Counted from the stretch's first letter, positions 17,671-26,989 are shown. The stretch: DNA of 64,000 nt from G963678445 sp963678445 (GCA_963678445.1 OY782877.1:5022001-5086000), one strand, 5' to 3'. The notes: generated from the sequence alone by a model not told the origin. Made by a program: numbers and translations.

Positions 17671-18543
17671 TTACAAATTTAACTGCGGTGCATCTTTTAC
17701 TTCTTTAACATATCCTTCAAGCACCTCGCGCCGTTTCTCTTCAGGAATCGGATTTTTAACATCACGCAGCGCTTCCCATGCCTCAGCATCCTCCAGGCAT
17801 TGCAACGTTTCTTGTTCAAAATCGTCATAGACGGCGCTCTTGGCAATCCGCACTACGGCAGCGAGCTTGGGGTCGACAGCGCCCTTAAGCGAACGGTCTT
17901 CGCAGATACAGGAGTATTGGTACCATAACGAATCACAGAGACTCTGGGGAAGGTTCCAATGCGCTGCCAAGGCCATAGCCAGATCAGCATGGGTACAGCC
18001 GACTTCCAACAATTCTTCCTGGCACAAGCCAGTGGTATCGCTTTGGAATTTTGCAAGAAGATTGCCGTAACGCTCTCCCATTTGGCGCAATAATACCATC
18101 TTGCCAATGTCACTGAGCAGGCCGGTGATAAACTCTTCCCCTTGTAATCCCAACCCCATAGTAGCGCCCAGATTCTTGGCGACGCCCGCCACCTGTAGCG
18201 AATGGTGCCATATGTCCTGCACCAACTTTGCATCGGTTTTGGCGTCCTTCAGGGTTTCAAAGACAGAAATTCCCAGCACAATATTACGTACTTCGCGCAC
18301 GCCTAAAATCACCAATGCCAATTTAAGTGTACCGACATATTGCTTCATACCATAATAGGGGGAATTGCTCACACGCAAAATCTTGGCCGTCATCGCCGGA
18401 TCGGCTTGAATGGTCGAACTTACCTTGGCCATATCACTTGCTGGGTCATCCGTCATACGCAGCACCTCAGACACCACAGCAGGCATGGCGGGCAAATCGC
18501 CCACGGAAGCCACAATACGTTCAACAACCTCTTTATCGGGCAT
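17671..18543 (-). CDS. HDOD-domain signalling protein
   Basis: Protein of 290 residues consisting almost wholly of an HDOD domain (about 10-210). Typical blocks are VGDLPAMPAVVSEVLRMTDDP, AKILRVSNSPYYGM, LALVILGVREVRNIVLG, WHHSLQVAGVAKNLG and FITGLLSDIGKMVL. HDOD domains lack full HD-phosphohydrolase activity and act in signal relay, often with chemotaxis or cyclic-di-GMP proteins. No enzymatic effector domain is attached. It lies 27 bp downstream of the universal stress protein gene, suggesting a stress or signalling unit. Confidence 0.85.
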   Translation of the reverse strand: MPDKEVVERIVASVGDLPAMPAVVSEVLRMTDDPASDMAKVSSTIQADPAMTAKILRVSNSPYYGMKQYVGTLKLALVILGVREVRNIVLGISVFETLKDAKTDAKLVQDIWHHSLQVAGVAKNLGATMGLGLQGEEFITGLLSDIGKMVLLRQMGERYGNLLAKFQSDTTGLCQEELLEVGCTHADLAMALAAHWNLPQSLCDSLWYQYSCICEDRSLKGAVDPKLAAVVRIAKSAVYDDFEQETLQCLEDAEAWEALRDVKNPIPEEKRREVLEGYVKEVKDAPQLNL

Positions 18544-18570
18544 AGCAGACAGGTTCCTTTCTCTATAACG

Positions 18571-19401
18571 CTATCGAGACAGCAGCACCGGACAAGGTGC
18601 GTGGTTGAGTGCATACGCGGTGGTGCTGCCCACAAAAAGCTCACGGACTTTTGTATGTCCGTAAGCGCCCATCACCAGCAAATCCGCCTCACACTCGGTT
18701 AGGTATTTGACTATTTCTTCCTCGCAATCCCCCTCGCGTCGAACCGCTTGTACATCCACATTGTAAGACTGTACATAACGCAATGCTTCCTCCAGCAACG
18801 CTTGCTTTTCGCCCCCCCCCACCACCAATATATGGAAGGACATTCCCCATTCCTCGGCAATCCCTACCGCCGTCCGCAGGCCTTTTTTAGCATGAGAAGA
18901 ACCGTCATACGCAAGTACAAACCGCTCCCCCCCCGGCGTATCCGTCCCTGTAACCAGCACAGGCATATTAGCGCGGCGAACTACCGCTTCAGTAGTCGAC
19001 CCCACCAGTCCTTCGAGGAACTGGCTGTGTTCTCCGCCACGTCCCAGTACAATAAGATCGGCCAGAGTGCTTTTCTCAATGATACCGCGGGGCACAATAC
19101 CTGTGAGGATTTCTGTTTCACAAGACACCCCCTGCGCCTCACACAACTGTCGAAAATCGGCTAAGGCCGCCTTGCCGCGTTCTTCCAGCACCATCGCAAT
19201 GTTGCCTTGATAATTCACGTAGGGCGCTGTACCTAACGAGGCGGAAAGATCGCGCAGAAATGGTCCTTCTAACAGCTTCACATCGATGACATGCAGTCCC
19301 AGTACCGTCGCATTATGACGTTTTGCCAAGGCCACCGCATAACGAACACCGACGGCGGCGTGTTCACTCCCATCAGTCGGTACAAGTATACGCTTCAGCA
19401 T
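18571..19401 (-). CDS. Universal stress protein, tandem UspA domains
   Basis: Protein of 276 residues with two fused Usp domains. Domain 1 starts MLKRILVPTDGSEHAAVG and ends with LIVLGRGGEHSQFLEGLVGST and VLVTG; domain 2 starts FVLAYDGSSHAKKG and ends with LLVMGAYGHTKVRELFVGST and CPVLLSR. Both contain the G-x2-G-x9-G(S/T) ATP-binding pattern. Tandem members bind ATP and help cells survive starvation or oxidative stress. It follows hisH by 20 bp on the same strand. Confidence 0.9.
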   Translation of the reverse strand: MLKRILVPTDGSEHAAVGVRYAVALAKRHNATVLGLHVIDVKLLEGPFLRDLSASLGTAPYVNYQGNIAMVLEERGKAALADFRQLCEAQGVSCETEILTGIVPRGIIEKSTLADLIVLGRGGEHSQFLEGLVGSTTEAVVRRANMPVLVTGTDTPGGERFVLAYDGSSHAKKGLRTAVGIAEEWGMSFHILVVGGGEKQALLEEALRYVQSYNVDVQAVRREGDCEEEIVKYLTECEADLLVMGAYGHTKVRELFVGSTTAYALNHAPCPVLLSR

Positions 19402-19421
19402 GTTCTTCCCCCTTTTTTATT

Positions 19422-20060
19422 TCAGGCTACGGGCTGTTGCTTTGTCAAGGCCCCGAAGGCGCGAAGTATGTTAATCCCATCTGTCTGGCTTTTTTCCGGG
19501 TGAAACTGCACTGCAAACACGTTGTCCCGCCCCACCATAGCAGGAAACTCAACACCGTATTCACACGTTGCCAGAATAATATCCGATTCTTCAGGTTGCG
19601 CATGGTAACTGTGCACAAAATAGGTGTACGGGGTACGATTGGGGCCTGGAAGTAATTTGACTTCTTTGCCCGGCACTGGTTTCAGCTGATTCCAGCCCAT
19701 ATGGGGAACCTTAAGTCCTGTTTCAGCGGCATCGGGAAAACGTACCACACGGCCCTTAAAAATCCCCAGCCCCTCCGAACCTTCGCCTTCCTCGCTCTCT
19801 TCAAAAAGCAGCTGCAAGCCGACACAAATTCCCAAAAACGGCCTTCCGCTATATGCCGCGTCCCTCACAGGACCTACCAAATCGCGGCTTTTCAGTCCTT
19901 CATAACAATCTTTAAAGGCACCCACGCCAGGCAATACCACGGCATCCGCGGTTCCAATTGTCTTGGCGTCATCTGTGATCGTCGCTTCAAACCCGGCCTT
20001 TTCCAAGCCCTTTTGCGCACTACGCAGATTTCCCATGCCATAATCAATAATTGCGATCAC
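19422..20060 (-). CDS. hisH: Imidazole glycerol phosphate synthase glutaminase subunit
   Basis: Supplies ammonia from glutamine to HisF for imidazole ring closure in histidine synthesis (cytosol). About 212 residues from a GTG at 20058-20060, where the frame reads VIAIIDYGMGNLRSAQKGLE; this overlaps the hisB stop (GTGA), so the start is set by translational coupling. Class I glutaminase triad: nucleophile Cys in GRPFLGICVGLQLLFEES, and His-Glu in VFAVQFHPEKS. The oxyanion block LPGVGAFKDC is present. hisF and the rest of the pathway are not in the window. Confidence 0.9.
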   Translation of the reverse strand: MIAIIDYGMGNLRSAQKGLEKAGFEATITDDAKTIGTADAVVLPGVGAFKDCYEGLKSRDLVGPVRDAAYSGRPFLGICVGLQLLFEESEEGEGSEGLGIFKGRVVRFPDAAETGLKVPHMGWNQLKPVPGKEVKLLPGPNRTPYTYFVHSYHAQPEESDIILATCEYGVEFPAMVGRDNVFAVQFHPEKSQTDGINILRAFGALTKQQPVA

Positions 20061-20662
20061 GCTTCCAACATTCCTTTCGTAGATGGCGTTCCCTTTACCC
20101 GGGGATCTATACGCACAGCTTCCTTCAACGCACGCGCCAGTGCTTTGAATATACCCTCTACGCAATGGTGCGTATTTTTGCCATAACGCAACACCACATG
20201 CAGGGTCATCCGTCCATTCATGGCGAAAGCCCGCAAAAACTCCTCGGTCAACTCCAAATCAAAATTTCCCAATCGCGTATCCGGCAGATCCGCGTCAAAG
20301 ACCAGAAAGGGGCGTCCGCTGAAATCAACAGCAACTTCCGCCAACGCTTCATCCATCGGAATCACCGCATGGCCGTAACGCACCAGACCGACAGGTTCGC
20401 CCACCGCCTCTAAAAAGGCCTTACCCAAGCATATGCCTACATCTTCCACCGTATGATGCGCATCGATATGCAGATCGCCCTTGGCGTGCAGCTGTAAATC
20501 AAACAATCCGTGCCGCGCCACATGCGTCAGCATATGGTCAAAAAAACCCACCCCGGTATCAATAGTGCTCTCCCCCTCTCCGTCCAGATTCAGAGAGAGC
20601 TTGATCTGCGTTTCTCGCGTGTCCCGCGAGACTTCTGAAATACGCTGTGGGGTTTCAGCCAT
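20057..20662 (-). CDS. hisB: Imidazoleglycerol-phosphate dehydratase
   Basis: Removes water from imidazole glycerol phosphate to give imidazole acetol phosphate (histidine pathway). 201 residues from ATG 20660-20662, which has AAGGAA 8 bp upstream; an earlier TTG in the same frame is less likely. The manganese-binding His/Glu motifs are complete: GVGFFDHMLTHVARHG, DLHIDAHHTVEDVGI, and late AFAMNGRMTLHV with GKNTHHCVEGIFKA. The length matches monofunctional bacterial HisB, without the phosphatase domain of E. coli HisB. Overlaps hisH by 4 bp. Confidence 0.92.
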   Translation of the reverse strand: MAETPQRISEVSRDTRETQIKLSLNLDGEGESTIDTGVGFFDHMLTHVARHGLFDLQLHAKGDLHIDAHHTVEDVGICLGKAFLEAVGEPVGLVRYGHAVIPMDEALAEVAVDFSGRPFLVFDADLPDTRLGNFDLELTEEFLRAFAMNGRMTLHVVLRYGKNTHHCVEGIFKALARALKEAVRIDPRVKGTPSTKGMLEA

Positions 20663-20715
20663 AACTGTTTTCCTTATCGTCAACTCGTTCTACAAAATAG
20701 CATCGAATGAATCAT

Positions 20716-21441
20716 CTACCGCCCCGCCGACAAACGCTCAGCTAAAAAGGGAGGCAATCCCGCATCCAGCACACGTTGCGCGGCCTTGTCCACAGGGTAT
20801 TCCACCCGAATGTGGGACAAGGTATTACTTGCAGTGTCCAAGATATCAAAAGCGGCACGCCGATCACCGTCACGCGGCTGGCCTACCGAACCGGGATTGA
20901 TAAAAAAACGTTTATCATCTCCGAGTGAAAAACATCCGTCTTCATCTATCGTATATACACCGTCGGTGGAAAAAATCCCGGGCGTATGTGTATGGCCTAT
21001 AAAACAAACAGGAGTGTTCTGCTCATCCAGAAACTCCATATACGGCAGCACGTCTTCCCAAGAAAACAAATAGGTGTTATGGTTCCTGGGTGCTCCATGA
21101 ACGCAAACGAAATCACCGAAATTTAACGCATCGGGCAATAGCTTTAACCAATCCAGGTTTTCTTCCGTCAGTTGATCACGCGTCCACATCGCCGCCGCCA
21201 AAGCCACGGGATTGAATCCCCAAGGTTCTTCAAGACGACAGGCTACAGCGTCGTGATTCCCTAAAATAGCCGGAACATTTCGCTCGCGCAAGATATCGAC
21301 ACATTCATTAGGGGTCGCATTATAACCTACGACATCACCCAAACACACAATTTGGTCTACTTCTAAGGCGTCAATGCGATCCAAAACCGGCTCAAGGGCA
21401 TCAATGTTGGCATGCACATCCGAAATAATCGCGTATTTCAA
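20716..21441 (-). CDS. Soluble metallophosphoesterase
   Basis: Calcineurin-like phosphoesterase of 241 residues. Metal-ligand blocks: ISDVHANIDAL, CLGDVVGYN, ILGNHDAVA, CVHGAPRN, and FIGHTHTPG; a FINPGSVGQPRDGDRRAAF segment follows, typical of the YfcE/MJ0936-like group. No signal peptide, so cytosolic. Relatives cleave phosphodiesters in vitro, while physiological substrates are mostly unknown. It is the first gene of the leftward run that continues with hisB, 53 bp away. Confidence 0.85.
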   Translation of the reverse strand: MKYAIISDVHANIDALEPVLDRIDALEVDQIVCLGDVVGYNATPNECVDILRERNVPAILGNHDAVACRLEEPWGFNPVALAAAMWTRDQLTEENLDWLKLLPDALNFGDFVCVHGAPRNHNTYLFSWEDVLPYMEFLDEQNTPVCFIGHTHTPGIFSTDGVYTIDEDGCFSLGDDKRFFINPGSVGQPRDGDRRAAFDILDTASNTLSHIRVEYPVDKAAQRVLDAGLPPFLAERLSAGR

Positions 21442-21551
21442 GGAAATCCCTCCGCGCCTGCTCTACGTATGCCGCTCCACCCTAATTCCAGTAATACATT
21501 CAAAAAAACATTACCAAACCAAGCTGTAGGCGCATTCAGCTATCTAATACC

Positions 21552-21674
21552 TCTGGTCGCTGGAACACTTTAAGTGACTTAAATCTGAAAAGCTGCTATA
21601 AAAACGAAATTCTTGCTGTGCTCAGGGATGGTAAGGACCATACCTATTGCTTGCGGTCGCTAGACCGCTTTAGG
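21552..21674 (-). repeat. Main intergenic repeat, partial plus full copy
   Basis: One full unit on the minus strand (about 21573-21674) and a remnant GGTCGCTGGAACACTTTAAG at its left (21552-21573). It lies between the divergent phosphoesterase and TPR-protein genes. The remaining parts of 21442-21893 show nothing else that I can support. Confidence 0.9.
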
Positions 21675-21893
21675 CTATTGTGCATGTTCTAAGTGGAATG
21701 TTTCAAGCACGAGTCTCCTTCCCGTCTACCAGCCTTTCTCTAATTTTTTTGTAACAAGACAAAACTCCTTGTTCAGTTATCTCATTTTAAGCTTTAAGAA
21801 ACCAGCCCCTTTAGGATAGCATATCTTAATTCACCCACAGGGCAATAATTGGCATTAACGATAGTGGTTAAACGTTAGGAATGGACTGGGATA

Positions 21894-22625
21894 ATGAGAT
21901 TCTTTGACTGGTATTGGAATACACTCCTCCCAATCCCACTTACCTGGCTTGAGGATAAATTTGGCGGAACGCTGCCCGTCCCCTGGGGCATACATATTTA
22001 TAAGGCAGGCGTTACGCTATTGCTGTTCCTCTCGTTATATGAAATCTATTATCAGCTGCGCCGTTTTTTGCGAAACCGCCGCCTGGCACGGGAAGAACAG
22101 CAAATGGCACAGGCCGCATCGCCTCAGGAAATACAGCACAGCTTACGCACCTTAAAAAAGACAAAGCAGTATGATCGACTGGCGGAAGCATACACCGCAA
22201 TGCACCAGCATCGACGTGCAGCACGCGCCTACATAAAGGCAGGCGCGTTGCGCCATGCAGGAATGGCCTACGCAAGGGCGGGGTCTTCATTGAAAGCAGC
22301 GCGCTTATTGGAACAGGCGGGAGATTATGGGGTTGCAGCACAATTTTTCATGGAAAAAAACAAGCCTAAAAAGGCGGCTCATGCATTTCTGCAGGCGGGA
22401 AAAACGGCGGAAGCCGCAGCCTGTCTATTGGAGGCGGGGCAATTTAACGATGCGGCAAAGCAATACATCGCCTATTTCCAACAACCACGCCCCAGCTCAT
22501 CTCGGCTTGCCACAGCAAAATCGTGTCAGGCCTTTCTGCACTCCCCTCAGAGTGGGAACCTGTCCCCCAAGCTCCGCGAACAGCTCAAAGAGCTGACAAT
22601 GCATTGTTTAAGGGAGTTCACCTAA
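21894..22625 (+). CDS. Membrane-anchored TPR-like protein
   Basis: Protein of 243 residues. The N-terminus carries one membrane helix (about 35-55, AGVTLLLFLSLYEIYYQL) followed by a very basic segment. From about 85 to 205 there are five or six helical repeats of about 20 residues, rich in Ala and Gly (AARAYIKAGALRHAGMAYARAG, split by the family pattern AxxYxxAGxxxxAA), which resembles the TPR or SNAP-like fold. Probably a cytosolic scaffold tethered to the membrane. The partner is unknown. It precedes the haem operon, but a strong promoter lies between. Confidence 0.65.
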   Translation: MRFFDWYWNTLLPIPLTWLEDKFGGTLPVPWGIHIYKAGVTLLLFLSLYEIYYQLRRFLRNRRLAREEQQMAQAASPQEIQHSLRTLKKTKQYDRLAEAYTAMHQHRRAARAYIKAGALRHAGMAYARAGSSLKAARLLEQAGDYGVAAQFFMEKNKPKKAAHAFLQAGKTAEAAACLLEAGQFNDAAKQYIAYFQQPRPSSSRLATAKSCQAFLHSPQSGNLSPKLREQLKELTMHCLREFT

Positions 22626-22720
22626 TCCCCCGCGTATTCTACACCTCTTGATTTAAGGGAAATGGACGCCTAAAGGCGACTTTTAAAAACTCGAAAAACA
22701 TGCAATAACAGAAAGTCGCG

Positions 22721-22750
22721 TTGACATCTCCCCTCGCTACACCGTACAAT
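22721..22750 (+). promoter_or_regulatory. Sigma-70-type promoter of the haem operon
   Basis: TTGACA (22721-22726), 18-bp spacer, TACAAT (22745-22750). Both boxes are near consensus. A transcript from here would have a leader of about 210 bases before hemA. Confidence 0.65.
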
Positions 22751-22774
22751 TGAGGGGATTATATATCCTGTCTT

Positions 22775-22789
22775 AACGTGGTTCACGTT
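22775..22789 (+). promoter_or_regulatory. Inverted repeat in the hemA leader
   Basis: AACGTG GTT CACGTT, a perfect 6-bp inverted repeat, 25 bp downstream of the -10 box. It could be an operator or a small leader hairpin. I see no recognisable riboswitch in the rest of the 22626-22969 stretch. Confidence 0.35.
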
Positions 22790-22969
22790 GACGTTTTCCT
22801 TTCAAAAGAGTTTTGGCTATATACACATACGTAAGCTGACATCTTTGGAATAACGTCTTCGCTGCACATAGGTGCGCTGCCAATAGGGCGATATTTCTTT
22901 TTACACAATTTTCGCGTTGATTCACTATTTCTGCTCGCCAGCTATTCCTGGTTCAAGGAACGAATTGTC

Positions 22970-24307
22970 ATGATGGAGTGTGAACATATAGTGCATCCTC
23001 AAGGATGCGAGTGCCTTTCGCCAGAGAGCGGATTAGAGAATTTTGTGGTGCTGAGTGTAACGCATCACTCGGCAGATTCAATGGCCGATTTTTCCAGTCT
23101 GGTTATCTCTGAATCGACGCAGGCGCAGGTGTTGAAGGAGCTGAAGGAAATCCTGGCGGTAGACGAATTGGTCTACATCAGCACATGTAACCGGGTGAGT
23201 TTCATCCTGATGTCGCAACGCCGTGCGGATGTATTGCTGAAGATCCTATTCTCGTGGTTTATGTCGCAACAATCAGAGACACCACCTCCCCCGCTCGAAC
23301 AATGGATTCAGTTACAAGGGCGTAGTGCTTTGGAGCACCTTCTTTTAGTGGCAAGTTCGCTGGATTCAATGGTGGTGGGTGAACGACAGATCCTGGGACA
23401 GTTTAAACAGGCCTTTGTCAATGCGCGTGAACAGGACCTCTCAGGACCGCAAACGCAATTTCTGTACGAACAAATCCTGTCGGTGGCCAAGCGGGTATAC
23501 ACCGAAACTTCGCTGAGCGAAGGTAGCCTTTCAATGGCTTCGCTCACGGGTACGCATCTGACCGCCTTTTGTGAAAAACATCCAAAACTCCAGGCGGTTC
23601 TGGTAGGGGTCAGCCCGATGATTGAAAAAATCAGCGCCCACCTGAGCCAATACCCTGGTGTCTCACTTCTATTTGTAAACCGCACTCAAGAACGTAGCGA
23701 CGCCTTAAAAAGACAATATCATGGCGCCTCTATGTCCCTAAGCGATTTTGTCACTCACCCTCCCCCTTTTAATTTGCTGGTTACTTCGACATCGGCCCCC
23801 CACCATCTTTTTGGTTGCTCCGATTTTGACTGGGTTAACGCATCGAATGAGCTGCTTATTATCGATTTGGCGATACCGCAGGATGTCGACCCACAGGTGG
23901 CAGAGCTGGATGGCGTGCAGTTGATGAATGTGGATTCGTTGCGGGCACAGGCGAAGGTGCATCGGGAACAGCGCGCGGAGGCGATTCATGATGCCCGGGC
24001 CATTTTAAAGCAGGGCACAGAAAGCATTATCGGGCGTTGGCGGGTACGGGGAGTCAATTCAGCCATTCGCGCTATCCGGGAACGGTACGAACAAGAAAGT
24101 CTGGGGCAACTAGCAAAACTCTTGAAGAAAGATTTGGCGCATCTGCCTGTACAGGATAAAGAGCGCCTGTCGGATTGGGTACGGATGATGTCGGAACGTT
24201 GGGCGGCCGTACATGCGTTGGGCGTCAAACAAATGGCGCGTGAATGCTGTGCCAAAGCGGTCATGTCGTATCTGGATGGGGTGGGCATTGAACAGGTGAA
24301 CGAGTGA
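22970..24307 (+). CDS. hemA: Glutamyl-tRNA reductase
   Basis: First committed step of the C5 route: reduces the glutamate of Glu-tRNA to glutamate-1-semialdehyde with NADPH. 445 residues, slightly above the usual 420-430. The catalytic Cys is in ISTCNRVSFI (Cys73), and the block SSLDSMVVGERQILGQ is typical. The NADPH-domain region (VLVGVSPMIEKI; LFVNRTQERSDAL) and a C-terminal helical dimerisation domain are present but diverged from the E. coli sequence. First gene of a nine-gene operon; its TGA overlaps the GTG start of hemC. Confidence 0.9.
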   Translation: MMECEHIVHPQGCECLSPESGLENFVVLSVTHHSADSMADFSSLVISESTQAQVLKELKEILAVDELVYISTCNRVSFILMSQRRADVLLKILFSWFMSQQSETPPPPLEQWIQLQGRSALEHLLLVASSLDSMVVGERQILGQFKQAFVNAREQDLSGPQTQFLYEQILSVAKRVYTETSLSEGSLSMASLTGTHLTAFCEKHPKLQAVLVGVSPMIEKISAHLSQYPGVSLLFVNRTQERSDALKRQYHGASMSLSDFVTHPPPFNLLVTSTSAPHHLFGCSDFDWVNASNELLIIDLAIPQDVDPQVAELDGVQLMNVDSLRAQAKVHREQRAEAIHDARAILKQGTESIIGRWRVRGVNSAIRAIRERYEQESLGQLAKLLKKDLAHLPVQDKERLSDWVRMMSERWAAVHALGVKQMARECCAKAVMSYLDGVGIEQVNE

Positions 24308-25233
24308 GCAGGCAGAAATTAATCATCGGCACGCGTGGGAGTGAACTGGCGCGTGCACAAACGGCTATGATGGCAGCCCATATCGCCCAACATACGCAAC
24401 TCCCGATTGAAACGCGCATCATCAAAACCCGCGGCGATGTGATCCAGGATGTGCCATTGCATCAGGTAGATGGCAAGGGTTTTTTTACGAAAGAAATTGA
24501 GGAAGCGCTGCTGGCCGAAGAAATCGATATTGCTGTTCACAGCATGAAAGACCTGCCCACGGAATGTCCGGCAGCCTTGCAGGTAGCGGCCATCCCGGAA
24601 CGGGAGCAACCGAATGACCTGTTGCTGGTGCGTAACAATCTGGACACCGCAGAGACCTTGCGATGGGGGCTTCCCCACGGTGCTGTCGTAGGCACAAGTT
24701 CCAAACGGCGCGCCTTGCAGATACAACGCTTTCGACCGGATATCCAAATCGCAGAATTACGGGGAAATGTGCCCACGCGCATCAAGAAACTACTTTCGAG
24801 CACCTACGACGCCATCGTCCTGGCGGCATCGGGATACCGACGCCTGAAACTCATCCCGGAGGGGTATCACACCTATCTGTTGGGCTTGGATGAAATGCTG
24901 CCAGCCCCGGGACAAGGCGCGTTGGCGATACAAATCCGAGCCAATGACGATATGGTGGCTGAGGTGCTTGAAAAACTGCATGATTCAGCCACCGCCCTTG
25001 CCGTGGAAGCGGAGCGGGCGGTACTGGAAGGGTTGGGCGGGGGCTGTGGTATGCCGCTGGGCGTCTATGCACAACCCAGTGCAAAAGCCATCACGTTGCA
25101 TGCCCTGCTGGGACCGGAAGACTGGCAGTCTAATGACGCGCCCCGTTGGGTCTGCGCCGAGGCAACCGCAGATGATGCAGCAACCGCAGCACAGGAAGTA
25201 GTCGCCACGTTGCAGACGCGCATAACGCAGTAA
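24304..25233 (+). CDS. hemC: Hydroxymethylbilane synthase (porphobilinogen deaminase)
   Basis: Joins four porphobilinogens into hydroxymethylbilane. 309 residues with a GTG start overlapping hemA by 4 bp. Substrate-binding arginines and the family start (LIIGTRGSELARAQ) are clear, as are VHSMKDLPTE with the catalytic Asp region, and GTSSKRRALQIQR. The cysteine that carries the dipyrromethane cofactor is in LGGGCGMPLGVYA. Confidence 0.93.
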   Translation: MSRQKLIIGTRGSELARAQTAMMAAHIAQHTQLPIETRIIKTRGDVIQDVPLHQVDGKGFFTKEIEEALLAEEIDIAVHSMKDLPTECPAALQVAAIPEREQPNDLLLVRNNLDTAETLRWGLPHGAVVGTSSKRRALQIQRFRPDIQIAELRGNVPTRIKKLLSSTYDAIVLAASGYRRLKLIPEGYHTYLLGLDEMLPAPGQGALAIQIRANDDMVAEVLEKLHDSATALAVEAERAVLEGLGGGCGMPLGVYAQPSAKAITLHALLGPEDWQSNDAPRWVCAEATADDAATAAQEVVATLQTRITQ

Positions 25234-25243
25234 GGAGGCGTTT

Positions 25244-25981
25244 ATGGCGCAACAACGCGTTTACATGCCCATTATCGACAATGGCGCTGCGGAAACCGAC
25301 ACGCTTTTTTCGGAATTGCCCATTGAATTCTATCCGTTTCCTGTCGCCCGGATTACACTCGTTTATACCAGGGAAGAGGCACAACAAATCATTGCACAAC
25401 TCCCCTCCTTCGACTGGCTCTGCTTCACCAGCGCCAATGCTGTCGCCCTTTTCTTTGCACTGCCCCTCCCCTCCTCTATACCCCACTTTCCAAAGATCGC
25501 CTGCATAGGTCCCAACACGGCAGAAGCGGTCAAAAAAGCAGGACGAAACGTCGATTTTATCGCCAAAATGCACACTGGAACTGCGTTTGTTCAATCGTTT
25601 CTACAGGAAAACAAAGAGGAGAGTGTACACGTACTGCTCCCTCGCCCCAAAAAGGTCGCTACAGATGTAGAGGCGCTTCTTAGCGCGGCTGGACAGCGGA
25701 CTACCCCCTGGATTATGTACGAAAACCGTCCGATTGAAACCAAAAACACCGCTCAACCCGTCTTTACTGCATCAGACTGGTTCGTATTTCGCAGCCCATC
25801 AATGGTACGCTACTTCCTGCGTAAATACACGCTGCCAACGCATGCGTTGGCAATAGCGATTGGTCCGGTGACGGCGGATGCGCTGGAGGGAGCCGGGCAT
25901 AAGAATATCTACACGGCGGCGGTGTCTTCACGGACAGGATTAGTCGATGCGTTGCGCGCGTGTCTGACTGAAAACAGATAA
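25244..25981 (+). CDS. hemD: Uroporphyrinogen-III synthase
   Basis: Closes and rearranges hydroxymethylbilane to uroporphyrinogen III. 245 residues, starting 10 bp after hemC. The family is poorly conserved; recognisable parts are WLCFTSANAVALFF, IACIGPNTAEAVKKAG, WFVFRSPSMVRYFL and AIGPVTADALEGAG, in the expected two-lobe order. Position between hemC and hemB strengthens the call. The last conserved block (SSRTGLVDAL) is the C-terminal helix region. Confidence 0.85.
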   Translation: MAQQRVYMPIIDNGAAETDTLFSELPIEFYPFPVARITLVYTREEAQQIIAQLPSFDWLCFTSANAVALFFALPLPSSIPHFPKIACIGPNTAEAVKKAGRNVDFIAKMHTGTAFVQSFLQENKEESVHVLLPRPKKVATDVEALLSAAGQRTTPWIMYENRPIETKNTAQPVFTASDWFVFRSPSMVRYFLRKYTLPTHALAIAIGPVTADALEGAGHKNIYTAAVSSRTGLVDALRACLTENR

Positions 25982-25992
25982 AGGATTTTGTC

Positions 25993-26976
25993 ATGTATGG
26001 GTATCCCACCCTCCGTCCACGACGGTTACGGAGAACGCCAATATTGCGGGAATTGGCCGCAGAAACGGTCGTATGTAAAGAAAAACTGATTCAACCCCAC
26101 TTCGTAGTGGAGGGAACCGGACAAGCTCAGGAAATTCGCACCCTACCTGGTATCGTGCGGCATTCTGTAGACGAATTGGTGCGACAAATCGGCGCTGACC
26201 TGAAATTGGGTATTCGAAATCACATCCTCTTTGGCCTCCCGGAAGCAAAAGATGAACACGCTACCGGGGTTTGTGGGGATGATGCCCTCATTTGTCACGC
26301 ATTGCGCGCCTTGAAGGATGCCTTTGGCGACGATGTCAATCTCATCACCGATCTGTGTCTCTGCGCCTACACCTCGCATGGTCACTGCGGTCTGCTCTCG
26401 CCCGAAGGCGTCATCCTCAATGATGAAACGAATGCGGTACTGGCGCGTGCAGCAGTGGATTATGCACAGGCAGGTGCCGATATGATCGCCCCATCGGATA
26501 TGATGGATGGACGGGTCTACGCGATTCGTCAGGCGCTGGATAATGCAAAGCTTATCGACACCGCTATCATGAGCTACGCGGTAAAATACGCGTCCGCCTT
26601 TTACGGACCCTTTCGTGAAGCGGCCCACTCCGCACCGGCCTCAGGCGATCGCCGAAGCCACCAGATGGATTTCCGCAATGCAAAGGAAGCCATGCTGGAA
26701 GCGGCGCTGGATGCGGCGGAAGGTGCGGATATTCTAATGGTAAAACCCGGCTTACCCTACCTCGACATCGTCACCGCATTACGAGACCGCGTCACGCAAC
26801 CCCTGGCCGCCTATCAGGTCAGCGGTGAATACGCCTCTCTGGCGTTTGCGGCGCAAGCGGGCGCGCTGGACCTGCGTGAGGTTGTCGTGGAGTCGCTCAC
26901 CGCAATGACCCGTGCAGGAGCAGGCATCATACTCAGCTACTTCACGCGACAGTTATACAGAGAAAATTGGTTGTAA
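25993..26976 (+). CDS. hemB: Delta-aminolevulinic acid dehydratase (porphobilinogen synthase)
   Basis: Condenses two 5-aminolevulinates to porphobilinogen. 327 residues. Metal site DLCLCAYTSHGHCG has the three-cysteine pattern of zinc-dependent enzymes. Both Schiff-base lysines are visible, in SYAVKYASAFYGPFR and in ILMVKPGLPYLD. DMMDGRVYAIR is the standard active-site block. Starts 11 bp after hemD and ends 13 bp before the likely hemL start. Confidence 0.95.
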   Translation: MYGYPTLRPRRLRRTPILRELAAETVVCKEKLIQPHFVVEGTGQAQEIRTLPGIVRHSVDELVRQIGADLKLGIRNHILFGLPEAKDEHATGVCGDDALICHALRALKDAFGDDVNLITDLCLCAYTSHGHCGLLSPEGVILNDETNAVLARAAVDYAQAGADMIAPSDMMDGRVYAIRQALDNAKLIDTAIMSYAVKYASAFYGPFREAAHSAPASGDRRSHQMDFRNAKEAMLEAALDAAEGADILMVKPGLPYLDIVTALRDRVTQPLAAYQVSGEYASLAFAAQAGALDLREVVVESLTAMTRAGAGIILSYFTRQLYRENWL

Positions 26977-26989
26977 GGAAATGTGCAGG

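Noticed and set aside
22626..22969. Known riboswitch in the hemA leader
   Set aside because: I looked for conserved cobalamin, thiamine-pyrophosphate and similar elements and saw none that I could support by eye.
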